Positions 30,847-38,697 of a stretch of DNA of 64,000 nucleotides are shown here, one piece after another. Origin of the DNA: Marinobacter changyiensis. GTDB lineage: Bacteria; Pseudomonadota; Gammaproteobacteria; Pseudomonadales; Oleiphilaceae. The stretch is from contig NZ_VZZZ01000002.1 of the NCBI RefSeq assembly GCF_009193265.1, forward strand, positions 431,824 to 495,823, given 5' to 3'. How positions within the stretch are numbered: the first letter of the stretch is position 1; each line of letters begins with the position of its first letter. The translations under genes were made by a program, and so were the position numbers. The notes under the pieces are model-generated. The model was not told where the DNA came from. It did not search any database and worked only from the letters and a program-made list of their open reading frames with translations.

Positions 30847-31032
30847 AGGGTTACCTCAGTTTGTTGTTTGCAGATTCGGGGCAGAGTATAGCAGTAACCG
30901 CTGCTTGGATTGGGGCTGGGGAAGTTGTTCACTTGAGTAGGTGGGTCGAAAAGTCAGAAATTTTTACACATTTTTTTATTGAGCAGATGAGTCGCGTTAG
31001 CAACCATTTGTAATAAATCGTTGTTTTTATTT

Positions 31033-31048
31033 TGGCTCAAAAAATGCT
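31033..31048 (+). promoter_or_regulatory. Sigma-54-like promoter upstream of PEP-CTERM gene
   Basis: TGGCTCAAAAAATGCT matches 9 of 12 fixed positions of TGGCACG-N4-TTGCW with correct GG-N10-GC spacing. It lies about 285 nt before the PEP-CTERM ATG, so a long leader would be needed. PEP-CTERM genes in other bacteria are known to be controlled by RpoN with PrsK/PrsR. Confidence 0.4.
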
Positions 31049-31186
31049 TCGGTATCGTTGCAGTTGGTTTGAAAGTTGGGCACCACCGTTATATTGCCAT
31101 GATTCCGGCTGGGGGGAACAAGATCATTGGCCACAATCGTGCAATTGATTGAAAGAAAGAAAGGAATTGATTGAAGGGACGGAAAA

Positions 31187-31327
31187 ATGGACCTTTCGAC
31201 AAAGACCAAAATTGCTGTAATCGTTCATATATTTTTGGCCTATTCCTTATGTAGTAGATCGGAGTGTCGAGATTCTTGTCGATTTAGATCAAGAATCCAG
31301 GGATACATCACTAAACTACAGGAGTAG
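31187..31327 (+). CDS. Candidate 46-codon leader ORF
   Basis: A short frame beginning MDLSTKTKIAVIVHIFLAYS after AAGGGACGG, ending 5 nt before the PEP-CTERM ATG with its stop inside the ribosome-binding site. It has a hydrophobic stretch at 9-20 followed by basic and cysteine residues. No family is recognised. It may be chance, or a leader peptide coupled to the next gene. Confidence 0.3.
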   Translation: MDLSTKTKIAVIVHIFLAYSLCSRSECRDSCRFRSRIQGYITKLQE

Positions 31328-31332
31328 TAAAA

Positions 31333-31863
31333 ATGTACATAAAAAATGCTTTGGCGAGTATCGTATTGGCTTTAGGTCTGGCAAGCAGTCCAGCCTACAG
31401 TTATGTTTTGACGGATGGAACAGATGTGGGTGGCTTGGATACATTCATCGCTGAAACAACAACGCTGGCGAATTCTAGTGAGGCTGTGGAAACGGCGTGG
31501 GCATCTGGCGAAGCCGGGACTACCCTGACTTTTAGTGGTAAGACCGATCCAGCCGAATTCCAAGTCGTACAAGGCGAGACGAGCATTATTGCGTTCTTAC
31601 TGAAATTCAATCCGACGTACTTCCTGGTGAAAGATGCTCAAAAACATGTGCTCTTCAAGAACGAAATCGAGATTGATTGGGGGGTATTCAATTTGGCCAC
31701 GTACTTTCCGAGCAAGGATCCGTCCGAATTGGAGTTGAGTCACCTGACCGAGTTTAATGGTAATGGTGATGTGCCAGTCTCCGAACCCGCCACAGCTTTG
31801 CTGCTTGCCATCGGTATTTTCGGTCTGGTTGCCAACCGTAAGCGGGTGAAGAAATCAGTCTGA
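31333..31863 (+). CDS. PEP-CTERM sorting-signal protein (Ser-Glu-Pro variant)
   Basis: 176 residues, AGGAGT before the ATG. Signal peptide 1-23 (hydrophobic, AYS cleavage), ~120-residue passenger of unknown fold, then the sorting tail: VSEPATALLLAIGIFGLVAN (149-168) and basic RKRVKK. That is the tripartite PEP-CTERM signal with Ser in place of the first Pro, a known tolerated variant. The exosortase encoded just downstream on the other strand would cleave here and release or attach the protein outside the inner membrane. The passenger does not resemble a family I know. A terminator follows at once. Confidence 0.85.
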   Translation: MYIKNALASIVLALGLASSPAYSYVLTDGTDVGGLDTFIAETTTLANSSEAVETAWASGEAGTTLTFSGKTDPAEFQVVQGETSIIAFLLKFNPTYFLVKDAQKHVLFKNEIEIDWGVFNLATYFPSKDPSELELSHLTEFNGNGDVPVSEPATALLLAIGIFGLVANRKRVKKSV

Positions 31864-31908
31864 TGAGGCGACTGCTCTCAGCCTGAGAAATCAGGCGCTA
31901 GCGTGATG

Positions 31909-31942
31909 CCCGGCAAAGGACTTGCCGGGTTTTCTTTTTTTA
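31909..31942 (+). terminator. Rho-independent terminator after PEP-CTERM gene
   Basis: CCCGGCAA/TTGCCGGG stem with a short loop, followed by TTTTCTTTTTTT. It lies about 45 nt after the stop codon. Confidence 0.9.
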
Positions 31943-32100
31943 GACACCATTCCAGTCTTGCGATCAGGCAACCTTTTAGGCGCTGCGATGCTTTCCATGG
32001 GAGTAACCTTGTTTTGGTGAATGTGAGGTTACTGTAGGACGAAATCCAGTGGGTGGCAGCACTCTCGGAATGAACGTGTATGGGTGCCAACGATCGTGGT

Positions 32101-33528
32101 TCATAGCTGAGAGCTGACAGCTGCCCTGATATTCTCCAGCTTGGCAGAGGCATCGTTGCAGTTTCCTCTACTGCACGGAATCTGTATTGTCACCAGCGCA
32201 AACCGGCTCTCTCCTGTGAGCGTGGCGGGGATCTGTAACAGCTTTGCCTCTCGGTAGCTCTCGCTACTTTTTGAACCTACCCGATACCACTGGGCCATCA
32301 GCACCTGATCTCTCGTGAGGATATTGCGGTAGACCCGGGAGCCTGCCTCTAGTTGCTCCTCGACTTGCCAGGTGGATCTTTCGAACATTTCAGGAATGTA
32401 GGGCACGATTTTTCCGTCGGAATCCGCTTTCTGACTCTGAGCAAGGGATACCCAGGTATTGCCTGACCTCCAGGTCCGGTTTGTCAGCACGCCCGGGAGC
32501 GACAGGGGTAATGGCAAACTGGTATCGGCGCGAGTTTCCTGGAAGCCGGAAAGTTCAAGTGTCCACGGAGATGACTGGCCGGATGAGGTTTTTGCAAGAA
32601 GCAGTGCCCCGGGGCCGATCAGAAACGCAATTATGACGGCCGCTATGCCGGTTTTCGGTACTGTAACTGTGGTGGTTGTTCCCACCGGAAGCTGAGATCG
32701 TTTACGTCCTGGCGAAAAGTAGAGTGCGGGCAGAATAAAGCCGCCGAAAACCAGCCAGCCCATCGCTTCGTGATCGGTAAGGAGCTCACTCTGCATGTTG
32801 GTTTCGTAAGCGACAACAACCAGGATGGTTATCCTTACCCAGTTGGCAATCAGCCCGATCAGCATGGCCACTGCCACCGCAATTACCCAGCCTTTCCAGC
32901 GATAATCATTCAGTATTGAAGCCATCGTTGCCAAAAGAATCGAAACAGCGAAGTAGCGGATACCCGAGCAGCCATCTTCAATGAGAAGTCGTCCGTACGG
33001 TAGGGTGATGGTGCTCCCTTCTATCAGGGCGGTCATTCCGAACCAGCGAACTCCCTCTCCGACAACAACACTGGCTAACGCCACCAGGCCTGGCACTATG
33101 TCCGCCCAGAAGGGCAGGGAAAGTGCCAGGAGCAGTACGTAGGGCAGAAAGCTCAGAGTTCGGTGTAAACCCAGCAAAGCCCACGACACGGCAACGATGC
33201 TCACTGGAAGCATCAGGAAGGCAAGGGTATCGATCCGTACCAGTTCCAGTACCCCCCATGCGAGAGTCACTCCAATCAGAAATATTGAGCCTGTAACCGT
33301 GTAGGGGCGCCTGATGGTGCGGCCAGATACGGACGGTTTTGGAGGGTGAATCAGCAGCAGGCCGAGAAATATAACAGCGGTAGCGAGGCCGTGTGCAAGT
33401 ACCTGTTCAAACTCCAGCCAGATTCCTGTGAGCCGGTACCAGGTAGGAAAGAAGATCACCACGGCGACCGCGGTAACAATCAGGTAGGGCTTGGAGTAGG
33501 TGAGGTTGTCTAATGTCTGCCTTAACAT
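32101..33528 (-). CDS. xrtA: Exosortase with fused EpsI-like domain
   Basis: 475 residues. The first ~300 form a multi-spanning membrane domain with the exosortase catalytic residues: Cys187 in EDGCSGIRYF, Arg232 in NWVRI and His253 in DHEAMGWLVFG. From about 315 on there is a periplasmic EpsI-like domain (SGFQETRADTSLPLPLSLPG, then W-R-S-G-N-T-W-V-S-L, Y-R-V-G), often a separate gene but fused to the exosortase in several loci. It should process proteins with PEP-CTERM tails such as the two encoded on either side. Subtype A is likely because PrsT and the locus ATPase are nearby, but subtype is not proven by sequence reading. The gene stands alone between convergent and codirectional PEP-CTERM genes. 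Confidence 0.93.
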   Translation of the reverse strand: MLRQTLDNLTYSKPYLIVTAVAVVIFFPTWYRLTGIWLEFEQVLAHGLATAVIFLGLLLIHPPKPSVSGRTIRRPYTVTGSIFLIGVTLAWGVLELVRIDTLAFLMLPVSIVAVSWALLGLHRTLSFLPYVLLLALSLPFWADIVPGLVALASVVVGEGVRWFGMTALIEGSTITLPYGRLLIEDGCSGIRYFAVSILLATMASILNDYRWKGWVIAVAVAMLIGLIANWVRITILVVVAYETNMQSELLTDHEAMGWLVFGGFILPALYFSPGRKRSQLPVGTTTTVTVPKTGIAAVIIAFLIGPGALLLAKTSSGQSSPWTLELSGFQETRADTSLPLPLSLPGVLTNRTWRSGNTWVSLAQSQKADSDGKIVPYIPEMFERSTWQVEEQLEAGSRVYRNILTRDQVLMAQWYRVGSKSSESYREAKLLQIPATLTGESRFALVTIQIPCSRGNCNDASAKLENIRAAVSSQL

Positions 33529-33600
33529 CTTTTACCCGCCAGACTTCGGTGTTTCACGAAGCATACTGTGTATCTGGTTTGCGGAAAATCAAAATGCATA

Positions 33601-33627
33601 AAAAAGCCAGCTGGCGCTGGCTTTTTT
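33601..33627 (-). terminator. Terminator after second PEP-CTERM gene, possibly bidirectional
   Basis: AAAAAGCCAGC / GCTGGCTTTTT inverted repeat with a 4-nt loop and A/T-runs on both sides. It ends the PEP-CTERM transcript on the minus strand, 17 nt after its stop. Confidence 0.88.
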
Positions 33628-33643
33628 CAATTCCCGGTCGGAA

Positions 33644-34216
33644 TCAGGCTCTCTGACGACGACGGGCTACGCCAAGGCCGGCAAGGCCAATGCCCAAAAG
33701 GACGAGTGTGCCGGGCTCAGGAACTGAGATTGAAGCAGACCAAGAGAAGTTGTTCCGGGTGGCTTGGTTTCCAGTGAAACTCCACATTACATCTACTCCA
33801 TCACCAAGGGTACCACCTCTAATAAATCCAGTACCCGAAATGATGAACTGGTTAGTAGAAGAATTTAAGCTGCCTGATGAAACGTTTTTCAAGAAAAACT
33901 GCATATTCGTGGGATTAAGGGAACCAGAACCGTCCCATATTTTCTTTGTTCCGCTGTAAGGATTGTAGATAAAATCGTAAAACTCAACTGTGTCGTTAAA
34001 TGCAAACAAGTTGGCATAATTACCAGAGGTTGCCTTGATTTGGGCGTTATCTCCACTGGGATTAGGACTAGTTCCGAACGTGACCGAGTTGGCATCATAT
34101 CCAGAGTTCGGAGCATTTGCTACGAAGCTGCCCCCCCCTGATATCGGCAGGGCTGCCGCAGCGGCCGTAAAGCCAACTAGTGCTGCGCCAAGCAGCGCTT
34201 GAGTATAAAGTTTCAT
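33644..34216 (-). CDS. PEP-CTERM sorting-domain protein
   Basis: 190 residues from ATG 34216, which has GGAGA five nt upstream; a start nine codons earlier lacks this site. Signal peptide about 1-23 (LYTQALLGAALVGFTAAAAA). The mature region is Ser/Asn/Gly/Thr-rich, as is common in PEP-CTERM proteins. The C-terminus SVPEPGTLVLLGIGLAGLGV with the basic tail ARRRQRA is a textbook PEP-CTERM signal. A good sigma-54 match lies about 130 nt upstream. Matrix or floc-associated export by the neighbouring exosortase is expected. Confidence 0.92.
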   Translation of the reverse strand: MKLYTQALLGAALVGFTAAAAALPISGGGSFVANAPNSGYDANSVTFGTSPNPSGDNAQIKATSGNYANLFAFNDTVEFYDFIYNPYSGTKKIWDGSGSLNPTNMQFFLKNVSSGSLNSSTNQFIISGTGFIRGGTLGDGVDVMWSFTGNQATRNNFSWSASISVPEPGTLVLLGIGLAGLGVARRRQRA

Positions 34217-34348
34217 TTTTTCTCCATAGAAAAGAGATCGCATTCCGTGCCGCCCGGCTATCTCCTAGAGACCCGTAGCTTTCAGCCCCACCCTCGCGAA
34301 TGGTTTGGCTCCTGATCGGGAACTACTCCGATCTTCTTTTTTTACCTA

Positions 34349-34364
34349 TGCGAAAATCGTTCCA
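34349..34364 (-). promoter_or_regulatory. Sigma-54-like promoter of PEP-CTERM gene
   Basis: Minus-strand TGGAACGATTTTCGCA matches 10 of 12 fixed positions of TGGCACG-N4-TTGCW, with GG-N10-GC spacing. The expected start site leaves a leader of about 120 nt. Confidence 0.6.
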
Positions 34365-34511
34365 TAGTCGTAAGTAGATGATTTTACTTAATAAACTATA
34401 AATCGCTTAACTGTACGTGTAAAAAAGTTCGACATATTAATGAAAGAAGCCGGGGAATGCTGTTTTCCCCGGCCTCGATGTTTGGCTTTGTATAGTGTTA
34501 TGTCGGGTTTT

Positions 34512-37148
34512 TTACATCACCTGTCTAACGGTCTCGAGATGAGCCTGGATCTCGGCGTTGTCCGGGGCCAGGGTTAGGGCTCTTTCAAGGGCCTTCTTCG
34601 CTTCGGAATGCTTGCCAGAAAGGTGCAGAATCCAGCCATAAGTATCCAGCACGGCCGGATTTTCCGGTGCCAATTCGCTGGCGCGATTGGCAAGCTCAAG
34701 GGCTCGAGTGGGGTTGTCTTCGCGCAGCAGCCAGGCGAGATTGTTAAGCGCGGCGATGTTGTCGGGTTGCCGGGCAATAACCTGCTCGTAGTGATTACTG
34801 GCGACAATCTCCTGTTTGTTGGTCATCAGCCAGTCGGCTCTGGCCATGTGTGCGGCCACGCTGTCTGGCGTCGCCTGTAGCCAGTGGTTGGTGAGTTCAT
34901 TCAGGGTTTCGGGGGCTTCTGTTTTTGCAAGTCCAATGAGAGAGGGCATCAGGTCGGTATCCCGGGAGGTCTGCCATTGTTTCAGAAGATAATCATAGGC
35001 TGAATTGTTACCCTCCCGTTGCCTGCGGAGAGTTGCCCGGGACAGTACAACAGCGCTTTCATTGCCAAAGGTTTCTTCAACTGCATCGAGGGCAGAAACC
35101 GCCTCCTCCAGCTTGCCTTCCATCTGATAAATACCTACCGGCAGAAGGGCGAGCCCGAGATTCGCCGGTTCCAGTGCAATGGCTTCGGCCGCTTTTGCGC
35201 GTGCGATTGCGTAGTCGGCGGAGTTCGCTGCTACCTGAGCCTCGGCGCGCAACAGTTGTCCAATGGTGCTTCGAATAACGGCCGATTCTGAGTATTTCCA
35301 TTCGTCAAGAAGGGAACGGGCCTCAACCAGATTACCCTGGCGAATTTTGCTCTGCGCCGCGAGGGCATCAGTATTCATCTTGAGCTCGGGATTCTCCTGC
35401 CCAACTTTACCAAGCCATTGTTCAACTTCCTGTGTCGAATGGTCCTGAGCGTAAATTTGACCGGCTTGCTGAAGCGGATGAATCGCCTCCGGCGTTATCC
35501 TGGCGGCATCGACCAATGTCTTCACCGCCTCGTCGTTCTGGCCGGCTTGAGCATAGATCATAGCCAGGGCAGTTTTGGGAGGTTGTAACTGCGGATTTTC
35601 TCTCACCAGCGTCTCGAGGCGCTTCCTGGCAGTGTCAATATTGCCCAAATGCGCGTCTGCCATGCTTGCCAAGAGTAACGCGGAGGGTTCTTCCCCATAT
35701 CCGTTCAGTAGTGAGTCCCGGATTTCAATGACTTCGGAGGTTTCTTCCTGTTGGATAAGCAGGTTCAGATAGGTTGCCGTTGTGTCCCAATCCGCCGGAT
35801 TGGCGGTAAAGGCCATTCGAAGTTGGCCCAGTGCCTGTTCAGGTTGATCGTTGCCAATATGGTACTGGGCCAGGGCGAGCCGCAGACGTACCCGCTCCGG
35901 TTCGTTGCTAATGGCTCTGTTCAGGCTTGTGACCCCGGCTTCCTCATAATCAGGAAGGCTCAGGGCGAGAATGCCATGGATGGCCAAAAGCTCGTTGTCA
36001 TTCGGTCGCGCCTTGATTGCCCGCTCGAGAGTCTTCAGGGCATCTTCTCGTTCACCGGCGTCAATCCGGGCCATGGTTGCGGCGCGAATGAATTCGGTGG
36101 GGGTGGTTTCAGGGTCCAGATTCTCGGTGAGAAGGCGGCTGCCCTCTTCAAGCTCTCCTGTACGGGCAGAAAATACGCCAAGCATCAGGGCTACCTGCTC
36201 GTTATCCGGATCCAGCTTGAGCACATCGCGCAGGATGGTCTTGGCCTCCTCAATATTGCCATCCTGGATGGCGACGATGGCCGCTCTACCCTGTTCAGCT
36301 GCATCGGTGTTGAGGTTTTCCGCGAGAATTCGGTTGTAGATCTGAGCTTCTGTAATTTTGCCCTGTTCCGTGAGCACTCTGGAGAGGGTGGAGAGGAGGT
36401 CACGCCGGATAGGCAAGAATATGTCGGACGTTGGTAATTCGCTTACTGCCTCTGTAAGCGTCTCAGAGGCAATTTCAAGCTGGTTTTCCCGATACTGGGC
36501 AACGCCTTTCCAGTAAAGTACTTCCGCCTCTGGACCGTTTTTTGCCGTCCATTCGTCCAGCGTTTCAATAGCCTGACCGGTCTGCTTCAAATCAAGGTGG
36601 CTTCTTGCTACTCCGGTCACTGCCTCTATGCTTGCGCCATGGCTGTCCGCGAGGTTTCGGTAACGCGACAGTGCTTCTGTGGATGCTCCCGCGATTCTCA
36701 TTGCTTCTGCGCGTATCAGGGAGGCCTCAAGCTGATCTTCCGGGGAATCCGGCGAGAAAGCTTCCAGCGTTTCTGTTGCTGATAGTTGCTTTCCTCGCTC
36801 CACGTAGGCTCTCGCCAGCAGAAGCGCAACTTCCCGGGGGTGATCTGCCAGCCAGGGTTCGAGAAGCTTTGATGCGCGTTCAAAAGCACCAATCGTCAGA
36901 TAGAGCTCGGCGAGCCGCACAATGTGCCCCACGTTATCCGGATCAGACTGCATCGCATTCTGAACTTCCAGCAGCGCAGACCGGTATTGTCCCTGGTTGG
37001 CATAGGTATCGGCACGTGTTATGTGCGAGGTTGCTTCCGATGAGTCTGATTGATTATTGCACCCCGCCAGAAATGGTAACGGCAAGGCAAGGGCGCTGAG
37101 CAAAAACAGGCGGGGCAGAGGGTGGGATGTCTGTTTCCATGGTTTCAT
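34512..37148 (-). CDS. prsT: PrsT: TPR-repeat lipoprotein of the PEP-CTERM/exosortase system
   Basis: 878 residues. Lipobox LPFLAGC (24-30) gives an N-terminal lipoprotein after a hydrophobic signal. The rest is nearly all TPR-type helices, about twenty or more repeats, with clear units such as ADTYANQGQYRSALLEVQNA, MQSDPDN and the C-terminal AALNNLAWLLREDNPTRALE, LANRASELAPENPAVLDTYG. Size and composition match the PrsT family that accompanies exosortases; it probably acts as a periplasmic or outer-membrane scaffold for polymer export. GGGAG sits about nine nt upstream of the ATG. Between it and the ATPase gene is a broken regulator fragment. Confidence 0.92.
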   Translation of the reverse strand: MKPWKQTSHPLPRLFLLSALALPLPFLAGCNNQSDSSEATSHITRADTYANQGQYRSALLEVQNAMQSDPDNVGHIVRLAELYLTIGAFERASKLLEPWLADHPREVALLLARAYVERGKQLSATETLEAFSPDSPEDQLEASLIRAEAMRIAGASTEALSRYRNLADSHGASIEAVTGVARSHLDLKQTGQAIETLDEWTAKNGPEAEVLYWKGVAQYRENQLEIASETLTEAVSELPTSDIFLPIRRDLLSTLSRVLTEQGKITEAQIYNRILAENLNTDAAEQGRAAIVAIQDGNIEEAKTILRDVLKLDPDNEQVALMLGVFSARTGELEEGSRLLTENLDPETTPTEFIRAATMARIDAGEREDALKTLERAIKARPNDNELLAIHGILALSLPDYEEAGVTSLNRAISNEPERVRLRLALAQYHIGNDQPEQALGQLRMAFTANPADWDTTATYLNLLIQQEETSEVIEIRDSLLNGYGEEPSALLLASMADAHLGNIDTARKRLETLVRENPQLQPPKTALAMIYAQAGQNDEAVKTLVDAARITPEAIHPLQQAGQIYAQDHSTQEVEQWLGKVGQENPELKMNTDALAAQSKIRQGNLVEARSLLDEWKYSESAVIRSTIGQLLRAEAQVAANSADYAIARAKAAEAIALEPANLGLALLPVGIYQMEGKLEEAVSALDAVEETFGNESAVVLSRATLRRQREGNNSAYDYLLKQWQTSRDTDLMPSLIGLAKTEAPETLNELTNHWLQATPDSVAAHMARADWLMTNKQEIVASNHYEQVIARQPDNIAALNNLAWLLREDNPTRALELANRASELAPENPAVLDTYGWILHLSGKHSEAKKALERALTLAPDNAEIQAHLETVRQVM

Positions 37149-37202
37149 TATTGTTTTACTCCCTTAAACATTCCAGGTAGACGTTCTCATGACCGTCGAC
37201 AG

Positions 37203-37340
37203 CTACACTTCATCCGTTTCAGCTGAGGTTTCGATTCGGTATTTGTTTGCCAGGTTATAATAAAGGGCAGCCCGCTTCACTCTGTTGATCATCTCGCGAA
37301 CATTGCCGGGCCACGAGTAGCACTCCTGATTCTTAACCTA
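37203..37340 (-). pseudogene. C-terminal fragment of a sigma-54-dependent activator
   Basis: Minus-strand frame reads CYSWPGNVREMINRVKRAAL and runs ~20 more codons to a TAG. W-P-G-N-V-R-E is the hallmark of the AAA+ domain of NtrC/PrsR/VpsR-type activators, just before the DNA-binding domain. A stop lies in frame upstream; the ATPase core and the helix-turn-helix are absent. It is left between prsT and the locus ATPase. Confidence 0.75.
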
Positions 37341-37416
37341 ACATTGACACTTTGTAATGCCAGTCTTCGGTGGATTATATCTTCGTCATTTATTTGAAGT
37401 TGTGCCGTGGCTCGCT

Positions 37417-38454
37417 TTATTTTTGTCCAGGGGATAATGGCTTCACACTATTTGTAGCCCCGGGTCGGTCCGTGAGGTGTTTTTTCTCCGGCACCATTTG
37501 AGCCAGTCGGCTATCAATGCTTTCAAGCGCTTCAGCAATCCTCCTGAGAGTTTCGGTTGAACCTGACGATTCGTTGGCTTCCACCCTGTTTCGGATCTCA
37601 GGTGGTTGGTCTCTCTTATTGCTTGTTTGTGGTTTTGAAGTCTCGTCTGGAACATCCTCACCTAAAAGATCTTTCCGGATGCCTTGAAGATCGTAGGGAT
37701 CGATAAAAGGACGATCTTCTGAGTAAGCACACATCATCAATCCGTCACAAAGCTTGTTAATGAGCCTTGGAATACCTTTACTCATCTTATAAATTTCTTT
37801 GACTGTTTCATCGTCGAACAGTTTGTTTCCGCCATGCCCAGAAACCAGCAAGCGGTAATCAACGTACTCCGCGGTTTCTGCAGCAGTAAGACCCTCGAGG
37901 TGGAAAAAAAGCTTTACACGCTGGCAGAGTTGAGGGATTGAGCTAACTGACTGTTTTAACTCGGGCTGTCCCAGCAAAATGACTCTCATGGACGGCCCGC
38001 CCATGCTCTCCATTCCTATCAACATCCTAATGTCTTCGAGATTTTCCCGGGTCAGGTTCTGTGCCTCGTCGATCGCAAGCACAACTGGGGTACCTGCCGC
38101 CGCCATTAGCTCTAAATACTCGGTAATCTGAAACAGCATCGCCACCTTGCTGTCCGTTTCGACCTCGAGACCGGCTTTGCGCAAAATAAGGCCAAAAAGA
38201 TCCTTGGACTCAAGGTTGGTGTAAGAGATGTTGAGAAGCTTAAGGTCGCCTTCAAGATTCCGTATGGTTTTCTTCAGCAGGGTGGTTTTGCCGGAACCGA
38301 TTTCCCCGCTGATGACAACAAACCCTTCCGAGCTCCAAATGGCGGAAGACATGTACACATAAGCCCGGGAATGCTGCTGGCTCATATAGATAAAGTCGTC
38401 TTCAGGAGTGATGCGGAACGGGTGCCTGTGTAAACCAAAAAAATCAAGATACAT
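37417..38454 (-). CDS. Exosortase-locus AAA ATPase (ExeA/GspA-like)
   Basis: 345 residues. The N-terminus MYLDFFGLHRHPFRITPEDD is the signature of the GspA/ExeA-like ATPase found in PEP-CTERM loci. Walker A is GEIGSGKTT (about 47-55), Walker B VVLAIDEAQNL (about 125-135), sensor region RVILLGQPELKQ. A low-complexity C-terminal ~80 residues (SKPQTSNKRDQPPEIRNRVE) follows the ATPase domain. Usually it sits with a Wzz-like chain-length protein and a tyrosine kinase, which are not present here. A role in polymer export or envelope assembly is inferred from the family. Confidence 0.9.
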   Translation of the reverse strand: MYLDFFGLHRHPFRITPEDDFIYMSQQHSRAYVYMSSAIWSSEGFVVISGEIGSGKTTLLKKTIRNLEGDLKLLNISYTNLESKDLFGLILRKAGLEVETDSKVAMLFQITEYLELMAAAGTPVVLAIDEAQNLTRENLEDIRMLIGMESMGGPSMRVILLGQPELKQSVSSIPQLCQRVKLFFHLEGLTAAETAEYVDYRLLVSGHGGNKLFDDETVKEIYKMSKGIPRLINKLCDGLMMCAYSEDRPFIDPYDLQGIRKDLLGEDVPDETSKPQTSNKRDQPPEIRNRVEANESSGSTETLRRIAEALESIDSRLAQMVPEKKHLTDRPGATNSVKPLSPGQK

Positions 38455-38532
38455 CGTCTGTTCCTGTCCTTTGCCTAGGCTAAGCGGGTCATTTGGTCAC
38501 AGCGCAGGACGGTTTTATCCGGCTCTTAGGCA

Positions 38533-38697
38533 TTATAGCTCTCGCTGACCATCCCGAAAAACCTCCCGTGACTGATAATAGCTAATTTGGTAACAGTAAC
38601 CATGAGAGGCGATTTCGTTTCCATGATCAGAAAGTTTCTTTATAAGTTCGGGAAATCTCTCAGCAATCTGGCCCAGTACGAATAACGTAGCCTTGAT
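38533..38697 (-). pseudogene. Fragment of a PEP-CTERM-locus polysaccharide deacetylase
   Basis: Minus-strand translation begins IKATLFVLGQIAERFPELIK, then KLSDHGNEIASHGYCYQ, and ends at a TAA after about 54 codons. F-V-L-G-x-I-A-E-R and H-G-N-E-I-A-S-H-G-Y match the NodB-type deacetylase linked with exosortase loci, including the His pair of its metal site. The aspartate motif and the C-terminal half are missing. It begins right after the stop of the intact GT4 gene, in the same frame. Confidence 0.82.

Larger units (their letters stand above)
28999..30900 (-). repeat. Tandem duplication unit B
   Basis: Second copy of the unit in the same orientation: short calcium-repeat/FN3 gene, spacer, broken GT4. 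Spacer B (29632-30071) aligns with spacer A over nearly its full length. Confidence 0.8.
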
